Source: Fusobacterium ulcerans ATCC 49185 (GTDB lineage: Bacteria > Fusobacteriota > Fusobacteriia > Fusobacteriales > Fusobacteriaceae). Taken from it: a stretch of DNA of 64,000 bases. A program made the position numbers and the translations under genes. This document shows positions 17,687-27,938 of the stretch, one piece after another; position 1 is the first letter of the stretch, and each line of letters opens with the position of its first letter. Where the stretch lies: NCBI RefSeq assembly GCF_900683735.1, contig NZ_LR215979.1, forward strand, positions 1,984,001 through 2,048,000, written 5' to 3'. The notes beneath the pieces were generated by a model that had not been told where the DNA came from, did no database searches, and saw nothing but the letters and a program-made list of their open reading frames with translations.

Positions 17687-17762
17687 TGGTGGTCACAATA
17701 GGACTTGAACCTATGACCCCCTGCTTGTAAGGCAGGTGCTCTCCCAACTGAGCTATGCGACC
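17687..17762 (-). tRNA. tRNA-Val (anticodon TAC)
   Basis: A 76-base cloverleaf with encoded CCA. GGTCGCA pairs with TGTGACC (one G-T pair), the anticodon loop is CTTACAA, and the T arm is AGGTTCAAGTCCT. Confidence 0.96.
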
Positions 17763-17775
17763 TTTTTGGTTATGG

Positions 17776-17850
17776 TGGTACCCCGTAGGGGAATCGAACC
17801 CCTGTTGCCAGAGTGAAAATCTGATGTCCTTACCACTGAACGAACGGGGC
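17776..17850 (-). tRNA. tRNA-Glu (anticodon TTC)
   Basis: A 75-base cloverleaf with encoded CCA. The acceptor GCCCCGT pairs with ACGGGGT (terminal G-T pair), the anticodon loop is TTTTCAC, and the T arm is GGGGTTCGATTCCCC. Confidence 0.96.
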
Positions 17851-17857
17851 ATCTCTA

Positions 17858-17933
17858 TGGTGCGTCATACAGGACTTGAACCTGTGACCGCCTGATTAAG
17901 AGTCAGATGCTCTACCAACTGAGCTAATGGCGC
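17858..17933 (-). tRNA. tRNA-Lys (anticodon CTT)
   Basis: A 76-base cloverleaf with encoded CCA. The anticodon loop CTCTTAA gives CTT, and the T arm is AGGTTCAAGTCCT. The acceptor stem GCGCCAT against ATGACGC leaves a C-A mismatch at the fourth pair, which is unusual but not disabling. Whether a second Lys tRNA (TTT) exists elsewhere cannot be seen here. Confidence 0.93.
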
Positions 17934-17936
17934 ATC

Positions 17937-18012
<76 letters not shown>

Positions 18013-18023
18013 AGACAAGAATT

Positions 18024-18053
18024 ATAATACCATAATCTGCATTTTATGTCAAA
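18024..18053 (-). promoter_or_regulatory. tRNA operon promoter
   Basis: On the minus strand a perfect -35 TTGACA (18048-18053) is followed after 17 bases by TATTAT (18024-18029), about 12 bases before the 5' end of tRNA-Gly. The seven tRNAs are spaced 4 to 21 bases apart and must share this promoter. Confidence 0.75.
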
Positions 18054-18061
18054 TATTTTTT

Positions 18062-18550
18062 TTACTTTTTTATAAAAAATTTCTCGTTTAAAAGAGATCT
18101 CATAACCAAAACAAATCTCTCTTTATTTTTCATATATAGAGGTATAATTATCTGTTTTCTATCCAGTGTAATAATATCTAAAACTACCTGCAGATTTTTT
18201 CCTATTTTTGTTTCTGCCAATGTACAGCTCTCTATATTATCTAATGATAATTTCAATTTCTCTCCAGTTAATATTTTCTTTTCTGTATCTACTGCAACTT
18301 TATATGAAAAAGTAGTTTTTAATTGCTTTATTCCTAGAAATAAGAAAACTAATGCAAATACAACTGGCATAACTTTTACATTTTCTATAGTTGCTAAATA
18401 TCCCTGAAAAAGCCCTGCTAATATCAAAGGAATTCCTATTCCTGCTCCTGAAACTATTCTTTTTACCTCCAAAGAAAACTTTTCAATTCCTTTCATCTCT
18501 ATATTATTTTTAGCGTTTACACTTTTTACAAAATCTTCATAAAACAGCAT
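18062..18550 (-). CDS. Hypothetical two-helix membrane protein
   Basis: The 162-residue protein has a charged N-terminus (about 1-32), two adjacent helices (about 34-52 and 58-77, the second FALVFLFLG) and a C-terminal soluble domain of about 85 residues rich in beta-strand pattern (KVAVDTEKKILTGEKLKLSL, then IESCTLAETKIG). This layout resembles small bacterial PH-like membrane proteins, but I see no diagnostic motif and do not name a family. It lies just upstream of the tRNA operon promoter and reads in the same direction; read-through into the tRNAs is possible because no terminator separates them. Confidence 0.65.
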   Translation of the reverse strand: MLFYEDFVKSVNAKNNIEMKGIEKFSLEVKRIVSGAGIGIPLILAGLFQGYLATIENVKVMPVVFALVFLFLGIKQLKTTFSYKVAVDTEKKILTGEKLKLSLDNIESCTLAETKIGKNLQVVLDIITLDRKQIIIPLYMKNKERFVLVMRSLLNEKFFIKK

Positions 18551-18690
18551 CTATTTTTCTCTCCTTTACTCTCAATTTTCTATATTATATCACAAATAGA
18601 ATCTCCAAACATCTTTTTTTATATTATTAGTTCAATTTATATTTCTACCTCATTTAGTATCTTTATTGCTAAGCTTTTATTATATAGTAA

Positions 18691-18719
18691 TTGCTTTTTT
18701 ATAAAAAAAATCATATAAT
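18691..18719 (+). promoter_or_regulatory. Predicted promoter of the MocR regulator gene
   Basis: TTGCTT (18691-18696) and TATAAT (18714-18719) are 17 bases apart, with about 55 bases of leader to the ATG at 18783. The divergent gene at 18550 starts about 140 bases away, so the region may control both. Confidence 0.5.
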
Positions 18720-18782
18720 TTATTATAGGTTTAGTTTTGTCTTATTTAATTTTCTATATTTTTTAACCAAAGGGAGAAAGTA

Positions 18783-20180
18783 ATGACTAAAAATACTAAT
18801 ATTGATGTAAGTTATTATATACAGCTATATGAAAATCTTAAATCAGAAATAATAAAGAAAAATGCTCCCAATTCTAAATTTTATTCTATCAGACAAATTG
18901 GAATAAAATATAATACAAATATTAATACAGTTTTAAAAGTATTTAAAATGTTGGAAAGAGATGGATATATTTTTTCTGAAAAAGGAAAAGGATTTTTTAT
19001 AAAGGAACATTCAAACCTTTCTATCAGCAAAGAATTAGTCCCTATAATGGAAAGTTTTCATTTTGGTCAAACTAATACTGAAGGAATAAATTTTTCTAAT
19101 GGAAGCCCTCCAAATGATTATTTTCCAGATAAAATATATCAAAAATTAATAGATAAAGCTTTGAAAAACTATGGTTCATCTCTGCTAGGATATCAGGATG
19201 TACAAGGCTTGGAAAGTCTTCGTAGCCTTTTAGCAGATCATTTGGAAGAAAAAGATATTTTCGTTAATAAAGATAATATAATGATTACATCAGGAACTCA
19301 ACAATCTTTGGTTATCTTACTAAAAACTTTTAGTGGTTCCTCTTTAAAAACTGTTGCTATTTCTAGCCCTACATACCCTAACGCCTTAAATCTATTAAAA
19401 GATATGTGTAATATAAAAACTTTTGATTTAAAAAATGATGGTTGGAATCTAATAGAATTTGAAAAAGTTTTAAAAAAAGAGAGAATTCACTTTGTATACA
19501 TAATGACTAATTTCCAAAATCCTACTGGCATAAGTTGGTCAGAAGAAAAAAAGAAAAAACTTTTAAAACTTGCTCATGAATACAATTTTTATATTATTGA
19601 AGATGATTGTTTTTCTGAATTTTATTATACAAAAAGGGTAGAACCATTAAAAGTATTGGATCAGAGCGGCAATGAAAAAGTTATTTATATTAAAACTTAT
19701 TCAAAACTTCTTATGCCTGCTATTGGTCTTGCATATATGATCTTGCCTCCTGCTATTATGCAAAAAGCCATTTTAACTAAGTATAGTTTAGATCACAGCA
19801 CTTCTGGACTCAATCAAAAAGTATTAGAATATTTTATAGCTGATAAATACCTTGATAATCATGTAAAAAATTTAAAAAAAATATTTAAGGCTAAACATCA
19901 TAAAGTACTTGAATTATTATCTGGAGTTCCTCATATAACAATATTAAATAAATCTAAAGGTGGATTTTTTATCTGGTTACAATTAGCTGATTACATAAAT
20001 GAAGAAAAATTTTATCACAAATGTAAATTAAGAGGTGTTTCTATCCTTCCAGGAAATATTTTTTACCATGATAAACGATCCTCTGGTAAAATAAGATTGA
20101 GTTTTATTTCTCCCTCTTTAGAAGAATTAGAAGAGGGAGTAGAAATTATGAAGGATATTTTAATTCATTGTGATTTTTAA
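18783..20180 (+). CDS. MocR-type GntR/aminotransferase transcriptional regulator
   Basis: The 465-residue protein joins an N-terminal GntR winged helix (about 1-75; SIRQIGIKYNTNINTVLKVF, then LERDGYIFSEKGKGFFI) to a fold-type I aminotransferase domain. The latter shows LGYQDVQGLESLRSLLADHL, ITSGTQQSL, NFQNPTG, IIEDDCFSEF and the PLP lysine in KTYSKLLMPAIGLAY. MocR regulators use PLP or an amino-acid adduct as the ligand. It converges on the tyrosine phenol-lyase gene, and it could control amino-acid metabolism there, but MocR targets are often elsewhere or self. Both domains appear intact. Confidence 0.9.
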   Translation: MTKNTNIDVSYYIQLYENLKSEIIKKNAPNSKFYSIRQIGIKYNTNINTVLKVFKMLERDGYIFSEKGKGFFIKEHSNLSISKELVPIMESFHFGQTNTEGINFSNGSPPNDYFPDKIYQKLIDKALKNYGSSLLGYQDVQGLESLRSLLADHLEEKDIFVNKDNIMITSGTQQSLVILLKTFSGSSLKTVAISSPTYPNALNLLKDMCNIKTFDLKNDGWNLIEFEKVLKKERIHFVYIMTNFQNPTGISWSEEKKKKLLKLAHEYNFYIIEDDCFSEFYYTKRVEPLKVLDQSGNEKVIYIKTYSKLLMPAIGLAYMILPPAIMQKAILTKYSLDHSTSGLNQKVLEYFIADKYLDNHVKNLKKIFKAKHHKVLELLSGVPHITILNKSKGGFFIWLQLADYINEEKFYHKCKLRGVSILPGNIFYHDKRSSGKIRLSFISPSLEELEEGVEIMKDILIHCDF

Positions 20181-20184
20181 ATAT

Positions 20185-20217
20185 TAAAAGAGAGAGCTTT
20201 TTGGCTCTCTCTCCTTA
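20185..20217. terminator. Bidirectional terminator between MocR and tyrosine phenol-lyase genes
   Basis: GAGAGAGC pairs with GCTCTCTC around a TTTTTG loop, with an A run before and a T-rich run after, so it serves both convergent transcripts. Confidence 0.8.
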
Positions 20218-20246
20218 ATTTCCATATCATAATATACAGGGTGATC

Positions 20247-21695
<1,449 letters not shown>

Positions 21696-21716
21696 TTATA
21701 AACTATTTTTCATCTC

Positions 21717-23264
21717 TTAAATTGTTTCCTGTATCTCTACTGTTTCTTCTGTTATTTCTACTTTTACATCTTTCTTGTTCATAAAGTTAAGTTCATAATC
21801 TTTTAATGATTCTATTACCTGCCCTGATAATGGTATTATTGCCATCATATTAAAGACTGTCATAAGTCCTACTCCTAAATCTCCTAGTTCCCATACAAAT
21901 GTATATTGTGCAAGTCCTCCTGCAAAAAGCATTCCTAGTGCAAATATTTTATACAAGTTCTGTGATTTCCAGTTATCTCCAAAAACATAAGCTACATTCC
22001 CTCTTGCATAGAACATTATTCCAAGGAAAGTACTGAAACTGAATAAGAACAATATTACTGCTATGAATATGACTCCTGCCTGTCCTATGTGATGATTCAT
22101 TGCTGCTTGTAAAAGATCCATTCCCATTAGTCCTTTTGTTACACTTTCAGGTGCAAGAAGCATTATGAAAGCTGAACAGCTGCATATTAACAATGTATCT
22201 ATAAATACTCCTAAAGCTTGAATTAATCCCTGTTTAACTGGATGAGCAACATCTGCTGCTGCTGCCGCACATGGAGCTGACCCTGAACCAGCTTCATTAG
22301 AAAACAATCCTCTTTTTACTCCCTGCATCAATATAGCTCCAAATCCTCCTGCTACTGCCTGTCTAAACCCAAAAGCCTGTACAAATATATTTTCAAACAT
22401 TTGAGGTAAAAGCCCTATATTCTTTATTATTATAAACAATGTTACTGAGAAATACAGTATTGCCATTGCTGGAACTACTTTATTAAGTACATCTACTATT
22501 CCTGCATTTTTGAATAACACTATTCCTGATATAACTACTAAAGCTATTGTTGTATATAATGGTGGAAAGTTGAAAGCATTTGCAAATGATTGACTTACTG
22601 AGTTAGCAATAACTTGACTTATTCCTGCCCAGCAAAGTAATCCAGAAAGTGCAAATAATACTCCTAAAAGTCTGAATCTAGTCCCTCTAGTATAATATTT
22701 TTTTCCATCTGCTGATACATACTTAGAAGTTCCCTTTATATTATCAACGAACTCATCTTCTTCTTTTATCCAAGTTATTATTCTCATTCTATCCATAAAG
22801 TATGCAGGTCCACCTCTGAATCCTCCATATAATGGATCTTTCTCTTTATATATCTGAGCTAAAGTTGATTCTATAAATGCGCTTGAAGCACCTATTAATG
22901 CAGCCAGCCACATCCAGAATATTGCTCCAGGTCCACCAAAGGATATTGCTGCTACCACTCCAGCCAGATTTCCCATTCCTACTCTTGAAGCTGTAGCTAT
23001 GAATAAGGCCTGCAGTCCAGATATAGAATCTTTATCTGTGGAGCTTTTAGGTTCCAGCACACACTTTATCATTTCTGGAAACATTCTAAATGGGAGAAAT
23101 TTTGTTCTCACTGTAAAGTATAACCCTATTGGGATAAGAATAACTACCAAAAGACTAAGCTCCACTATCGTTTCTCCAACATTTACTGTTATGAGCTTCC
23201 CCCATAACAACCCATTTAATGAAAGTACCATATTTTTAATTGAGCCAATTAAACTTTCAAACAT
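21717..23264 (-). CDS. Sodium/amino-acid symporter, AGCS (alanine/glycine) family
   Basis: The 515-residue carrier has about 10-11 helices and the family's signatures: FRMFPEMIKCV, FIATASRVGMGNLAGVVAAI, FSNEAGSGSAPCAAA, and GPGAIFWMWLAALIGASSAF. AGCS proteins couple sodium entry to uptake of small amino acids. Two soluble stretches are longer than usual: an insertion around 165-195 (rich in Asp and Lys) and a charged C-terminus of about 30 residues. AGGAGGTG lies before the ATG. Its position directly upstream of tpl suggests tyrosine or a related amino acid as substrate, although the family usually prefers alanine or glycine. Confidence 0.88.
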   Translation of the reverse strand: MFESLIGSIKNMVLSLNGLLWGKLITVNVGETIVELSLLVVILIPIGLYFTVRTKFLPFRMFPEMIKCVLEPKSSTDKDSISGLQALFIATASRVGMGNLAGVVAAISFGGPGAIFWMWLAALIGASSAFIESTLAQIYKEKDPLYGGFRGGPAYFMDRMRIITWIKEEDEFVDNIKGTSKYVSADGKKYYTRGTRFRLLGVLFALSGLLCWAGISQVIANSVSQSFANAFNFPPLYTTIALVVISGIVLFKNAGIVDVLNKVVPAMAILYFSVTLFIIIKNIGLLPQMFENIFVQAFGFRQAVAGGFGAILMQGVKRGLFSNEAGSGSAPCAAAAADVAHPVKQGLIQALGVFIDTLLICSCSAFIMLLAPESVTKGLMGMDLLQAAMNHHIGQAGVIFIAVILFLFSFSTFLGIMFYARGNVAYVFGDNWKSQNLYKIFALGMLFAGGLAQYTFVWELGDLGVGLMTVFNMMAIIPLSGQVIESLKDYELNFMNKKDVKVEITEETVEIQETI

Positions 23265-23666
23265 TAACGCACCTCCTGAATTTTTTTACTCTATAGTTAT
23301 TTTTTCTTTTCATTAAGAAAAATTTATATACTATTTAATTATGTTCTATATTATCAGTGGTGTTCAGAAAGTTTATGATGTAATTTTTTCTTGTCCTGCT
23401 TTATTCCTTTCCTTCTTGATATAAGTTTAGTATAAAAACTGAATATTAGCAACTGTTTCAAGACAAAACTGTTATATCACAATCATGCATATTGTAAAAA
23501 GTCCTTATTTTCTTATTTTCATTGAAATATTCTTTCATATTTTCCTCAACTGTTTATAAAAATGAAGCATTTTTTAATCACATATCATCTTAGAGTCTAA
23601 GTTCTTTTCTCTTATTTTTAACGACTTTTCTCCCTTTTCAACCATTATCTATATTTTTTCATTTTC
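23265..23666. other. Intergenic control region upstream of the symporter-tpl operon
   Basis: About 400 AT-rich bases separate the symporter start from the glpX terminator. I see no credible gene and no T-box, riboswitch or convincing promoter. A minus-strand TATACT lies near 23425, but its -35 spacing (TTGAAA at about 21 bases) is poor, so the operon may need an activator. Confidence 0.4.
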
Positions 23667-23700
23667 ATAAAAAAACTGCTCCTTTTATTAGGAACAGTCT
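23667..23700 (-). terminator. Terminator of the ftsI-priA-def-glpX operon
   Basis: On the minus strand ACTGTTCC pairs with GGAGCAGT (one T-G pair) across an 8-base loop and runs into seven T residues, just after the glpX stop. Confidence 0.85.
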
Positions 23701-23713
23701 TTATAATTTTTAT

Positions 23714-24763
23714 TTATTTTACTAAATGAGTTATTTTATCATCTTTAAAATCTAAGTTATGAACTGAGTTTATATATCTTACTGTTTTACTTTTTCCTCT
23801 TACTACAAGAGTTTGTGTTCTGGCAATACTTCCTTTTCTTTTAATTCCCTCTAAAAGATCTCCACCAGTTATTCCAGTTGCTGAGAATATAACTTCATCA
23901 TCTTTTACAAGATCACTCATTGTAAGAACTTGTCCAACTGTAAGCCCCATACTTTCACATCTGCTTTTTTCAAAATTAGATATTTTATCATTTTCAAGAG
24001 TTACACCTTTTACTTCACTTCTTAATTTTAATCTAGCTTGCATATCCCCACCTAAAGCTCTTATTACAGCAGCAGAAATAACTCCTTCTGGAGCTCCTCC
24101 TATACCATAAAGCATATCCACATCAGAGTCAACTATACAAGTCAGAATGGAACCAGCTACATCTCCATCAGGAAGAGCATAAACTTTGATTCCAAGTTTT
24201 TGAAGATCTTTTATAATTTGAGTATGTCTTGGTTTATCAAGAACCACAATCATAAGTTCATTTAATTCTTTATTTAATGCTTTTGCAACATTATGAATAT
24301 TTTCCATTAAAGGTTTATTTAAATCTATAGCACCTTTTGCTTCTGGTCCAACTATTAATTTTTCCATATACATATCTGGAGCTTTCAAGAAACTTCCTTT
24401 ATTTGCAACAGCCAAAACAGTTATAGCATTAGCTTGTCCTTGAGCAGTCATCCTTGTTCCTTCTACAGGGTCTACAGCTATATCTACTGGTGAACAGTAA
24501 TCATCTTCTGGTTCTCCATCCTCTTCATATTTGTGATAAGCTCTACCAACTTTTTCACCTATATAAAGCATAGGAGCTTCATCAATTTCTCCTTCTCCTA
24601 TTACTATTTCTCCATCAATAGCTATTCTGTTCAGCATAGTTCTCATTGCATCTACCGCTGCTTGGTCAGCTGCCTCTTTATTTCCTCTTCCAACCCATTT
24701 GTAAGCTGCTAATGCTGCTGCTTCTGTTACTCTGGCAAATTCCAGTGCTAATTCTCTTTTCAT
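23714..24763 (-). CDS. glpX: Fructose-1,6-bisphosphatase class II
   Basis: The 349-residue enzyme removes the 1-phosphate of fructose-1,6-bisphosphate in gluconeogenesis. It starts MKRELALEFARVTEAAALAA and shows the GlpX metal and substrate motifs IGEGEIDEAPML, DPVEGT and GGAPEGVISAA. The length is normal (about 330-350). It is the last gene of a housekeeping operon, 8 bases after the DivIC-like gene, and is followed by a terminator. Gene order with def and priA is not functional in any obvious way. Confidence 0.95.
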   Translation of the reverse strand: MKRELALEFARVTEAAALAAYKWVGRGNKEAADQAAVDAMRTMLNRIAIDGEIVIGEGEIDEAPMLYIGEKVGRAYHKYEEDGEPEDDYCSPVDIAVDPVEGTRMTAQGQANAITVLAVANKGSFLKAPDMYMEKLIVGPEAKGAIDLNKPLMENIHNVAKALNKELNELMIVVLDKPRHTQIIKDLQKLGIKVYALPDGDVAGSILTCIVDSDVDMLYGIGGAPEGVISAAVIRALGGDMQARLKLRSEVKGVTLENDKISNFEKSRCESMGLTVGQVLTMSDLVKDDEVIFSATGITGGDLLEGIKRKGSIARTQTLVVRGKSKTVRYINSVHNLDFKDDKITHLVK

Positions 24764-24771
24764 CTCTCCTC

Positions 24772-25053
24772 CTACTTTTTGTTGATCAACCTATAGATTT
24801 CTTCTCCCTCTTTGACCATCTGTAGTTCATCACGGGAAATTTTCTCTCTATGAAATTCATCCTTAAGTTCCTCGATACGTTTATTATACTCTTCTATTTT
24901 ATTTTTCTCCAGTTCTATTTTTTTTAAAAGCTGTTTTTTTTCACTTTTTAGCTTGTTTACTTTTATATAACTCCTATATATTTGTGGTACGAATACATAG
25001 AGTACTATAGCAAGTATTATCCAACAACTCCATTTTCCTTTATCTACTGCCAT
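24772..25053 (-). CDS. DivIC/FtsB-like septum formation protein
   Basis: The 93-residue protein has a short N-terminal cytoplasmic tail, one helix at about 10-28 (CWIILAIVLYVFVPQIY) and a leucine/lysine coiled coil from about 33 to 72, followed by EEIYRLINK. That is the usual plan of FtsB/DivIC, which bridge FtsL and FtsQ in the divisome. It lies between def (11-base gap) and glpX (8-base gap), downstream of an ftsI-like penicillin-binding protein gene in the same operon, which supports a division role. The sequence is short and the family variable, so FtsL is an alternative. Confidence 0.75.
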   Translation of the reverse strand: MAVDKGKWSCWIILAIVLYVFVPQIYRSYIKVNKLKSEKKQLLKKIELEKNKIEEYNKRIEELKDEFHREKISRDELQMVKEGEEIYRLINKK

Positions 25054-25064
25054 ATTGCAGCTCC

Positions 25065-25586
25065 TTATTCAGCATTTGGCCCTTTTAAAGTTTCTTTTTT
25101 AAGTGCCTGTAATTTTTTAGTTACCATTCTCTTAGCCATAGGAGATATTCTATCTACAAATAATACAGCCTCCAAGTGATCAAATTCATGCTGCATAACT
25201 ATTGCAGGAAAACCTTCCAGCTCTTCAGTTACCTTTTCACCTTTTTCATTTAAGTAGTCAACTCTTATTTTTGCTACTCTTTCAACTTTTTTATATATTC
25301 CAGGAATACTTAAACATCCTTCTTCCCAATCTATTTTCTCTTCAGTCAATGGAGTAATTACAGGATTCACCACTTTTCTAAGAGCCTCTCCTTCTCCCGA
25401 CCAGTCTAATACCAACATTCTTTTACTGATTCCTATTTGAGGAGCTGCAAGTCCCACTCCTTTTTTATCATACATAGTTTCTGCCATATCCTGCAATATT
25501 TCTCTTATATTGTCATCTACAGTTTCTACTTCTACAGTTTTTTCCCTAAGTACTGGATCACCATATTTTTTTATTTCGTATATCAC
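25065..25586 (-). CDS. def: Peptide deformylase
   Basis: The 173-residue metalloenzyme removes the formyl group from new proteins. The three active-site motifs are intact: GVGLAAPQIG, EGCLSIPG (metal Cys) and QHEFDHLEA (two metal His and catalytic Glu). Its length and the Lys-rich C-terminus are typical of type I enzymes. It sits between priA and the DivIC-like gene in one operon with gaps of 21 and 11 bases. Confidence 0.96.
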   Translation of the reverse strand: MIYEIKKYGDPVLREKTVEVETVDDNIREILQDMAETMYDKKGVGLAAPQIGISKRMLVLDWSGEGEALRKVVNPVITPLTEEKIDWEEGCLSIPGIYKKVERVAKIRVDYLNEKGEKVTEELEGFPAIVMQHEFDHLEAVLFVDRISPMAKRMVTKKLQALKKETLKGPNAE

Positions 25587-25607
25587 TTTTTCTTCTCACC
25601 TCTATTG

Positions 25608-27929
25608 TTAAATTAAATTTATTGGATCTACATCAACAACTATTCTAAAATCATCTGATTTTTTATAATCTATCAGTTTTTTATTTAGTTTTCTTTTAAA
25701 CATACTTATATTCTTTTTGCTTCCCTTTATAAAAATATTATATCTAAATCTATCTTTCACTCTATATACAAGACTTTTCATAGGACCATACATTTCTACA
25801 TTTTCATCTTCTATACTTTTGAAAAATTCTTTGACAAATATTTCCAGCTCTTTCTCTTTTTTAGAAGATATTCCAATATTAATAGTTTTAGAAAAAGGTG
25901 GATATTCAAGTAATTCCCTATTTGAAATCTCTTCTGAATAAAATCCATTATAGTCACTTTTTTCTATTGTTCTAAAAGTATAATTTTCAGGTTGATAAGT
26001 TTGAACTATAACTTTTCCTTTTTTATCTCCTCTTCCTGCTCTTCCAGATACCTGTGTTACCAGCTGAAAAGTTTTCTCTCCTGCTCTGAAATCAGGGAAG
26101 TTCAAAATTGTATCAGCATTTATAACTCCCACTAAAGTTACATTAGGAAAATGAAGTCCCTTTGATATCATTTGTGTCCCTATCATTATATCATATTTCC
26201 CACCTAAAAAGTCAAAATACATTTTTTCATAGAAGTCTTTATTTTTAGAACTTTCAGAATCCACCCGTATTATTTTTACATCAAAGTATTTTTTTACTTC
26301 CTCTTCTACTCTCTCTACACCTTTTCCACTATGAATAAGATTAGTACTTCCACATTCACTGCAGTGACCTGTATATCTCCTTGTCTGACCACAATAATTA
26401 CATTTCAATATTCCTTGACTTGCATAGTAACTGCTTTTTATAGAACAGTGAGAACATTCCTCTACATGGCCGCAGTCCTTACATTGAATGTATGTAGAAT
26501 ATCCCTTTCTATTAAGCAGCAATATTATCTGTTCTCCTTTTAAAAGAGTTGTTTTCATCTCTTCTAAAAGTTTTTTACTGAAATACAAGTCCTCTTCCTT
26601 TTTCATATCTATTATTTCTATTTCTGGCAGTACAGAATTATTATATCTTGACTCCATAGTTACCAGTGTATAAATACCTTTTTCAGCATAGTAAGAACTT
26701 TCTATTGATGGAGTAGCTGATCCTAAAATCAATTTTGCTCCTTCTAGTTCAGCTTTTTTTATAGCTACATATTTGGCATTATATCTTGGGTTACTATCTT
26801 GTTTATATGTATTTTCATGTTCTTCATCCAATATAATATATTCTAAATTTTCCACAGGAGCAAAGATAGCTGATCTTACCCCTAGAACTATTTTTTTATT
26901 TCCTGCATATATATTATACCATTCATCAGCTCTCTCTTTATTAGTAAGTTTACTATGAAGTATAGCAATATTTTCTCTAAATTCATTTTTAAATCTATTG
27001 ATCATCTGTGGAGTAAGAGATATTTCAGGAACAAGAAATATGCTTCCTTTTCCTTTTTTAAAAGCTTCTTTTATAAGCTCAATATATACCTCTGTCTTTC
27101 CAGAACCTGTGATCCCTTTTAAAAGATAATATTTATTATCTCCATCTTTTATAATATTTTTAGCTCTTTCCTGTTCCTCATTAAGAACTACATTTTTTTC
27201 TGATACTTCATCAGATATTTCCTGCAGTTCTCTTTGGCTTTCATCTTCTTTTATATTTTTTTTCAAAATCAAAAGTTTTTCTTTAATTAATTTATTTATC
27301 AGTTCTTTTGGAAATTTAACTTCTAAGTTTTTCTTTTGAACTTCTTCTTTTCCTCGAAAATATATTACAACTTCTTCAAAATTTTTCTTCAAAATTGAAA
27401 AATCAAAATCATAGTTTAATTTAACACTGCCTTTTTCATTAAAAAGTACAGTATCCCCAATCATTTCATTTATAACTTCTTTTGTAAATTTTTTATTAAG
27501 TGTAGCCTTAGTTATAGTTATTCTTTCTTTAAAAAATTTTATTAATTCTTTTGAATAGATATCCTCTGCTCCATCTTGAAAAATATTTCTAATATCTTCT
27601 AAAACATATATTGAGTCATATTTAACTTTTAAATCACTTGGAACAGCTGCATTTATTACCTGCTCATAACTGCTCATATAATAAGTCTTTATCCATCTAA
27701 GAAGCTTTATAAAATTTTCAGATAATTTTATTTCATTTTCTAACCTAGATTTTATAGGGAGAACCTTGAATGTTATATTTTCAGCTTTATCTTCAGCTAT
27801 TATCAAGCCTGATTTATCCCTGTTTCTAAAGGAAACAACCACTCTATCTCCTATCTCATATTCTTCATTTTCATCTGAATAAGTATAAAGGGACTGGGTG
27901 TTATCTACATATATTTTATAATATCTCAT
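25608..27929 (-). CDS. priA: Primosomal replication restart helicase PriA
   Basis: The 773-residue protein has an N-terminal DNA-binding domain, Walker A GITGSGKTEVY, the DEEH box, GSATPSIES, and the PriA zinc-binding module CKDCGHVEECSHC with CNYCGQTRRYTGHCSECG. Motif V/VI regions IGTQMISKGLHFPNV and QVSGRAGRGDKKG are intact. It unwinds stalled forks and loads DnaB. It lies 9 bases downstream of the PBP gene. It is slightly longer than the E. coli protein (732), mainly through a lysine-rich linker before the helicase core. Confidence 0.96.
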   Translation of the reverse strand: MRYYKIYVDNTQSLYTYSDENEEYEIGDRVVVSFRNRDKSGLIIAEDKAENITFKVLPIKSRLENEIKLSENFIKLLRWIKTYYMSSYEQVINAAVPSDLKVKYDSIYVLEDIRNIFQDGAEDIYSKELIKFFKERITITKATLNKKFTKEVINEMIGDTVLFNEKGSVKLNYDFDFSILKKNFEEVVIYFRGKEEVQKKNLEVKFPKELINKLIKEKLLILKKNIKEDESQRELQEISDEVSEKNVVLNEEQERAKNIIKDGDNKYYLLKGITGSGKTEVYIELIKEAFKKGKGSIFLVPEISLTPQMINRFKNEFRENIAILHSKLTNKERADEWYNIYAGNKKIVLGVRSAIFAPVENLEYIILDEEHENTYKQDSNPRYNAKYVAIKKAELEGAKLILGSATPSIESSYYAEKGIYTLVTMESRYNNSVLPEIEIIDMKKEEDLYFSKKLLEEMKTTLLKGEQIILLLNRKGYSTYIQCKDCGHVEECSHCSIKSSYYASQGILKCNYCGQTRRYTGHCSECGSTNLIHSGKGVERVEEEVKKYFDVKIIRVDSESSKNKDFYEKMYFDFLGGKYDIMIGTQMISKGLHFPNVTLVGVINADTILNFPDFRAGEKTFQLVTQVSGRAGRGDKKGKVIVQTYQPENYTFRTIEKSDYNGFYSEEISNRELLEYPPFSKTINIGISSKKEKELEIFVKEFFKSIEDENVEMYGPMKSLVYRVKDRFRYNIFIKGSKKNISMFKRKLNKKLIDYKKSDDFRIVVDVDPINLI

Positions 27930-27938
27930 GACTCACTC

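Noticed and set aside
17661..17852. A 63-codon frame on the minus strand in the tRNA cluster
   Set aside because: It lies wholly across the tRNA-Val and tRNA-Glu genes.
23265..23666. A T-box or other riboswitch upstream of the symporter-tpl operon
   Set aside because: No T-box consensus, anticodon-like stem or known aptamer pattern was found in the leader.
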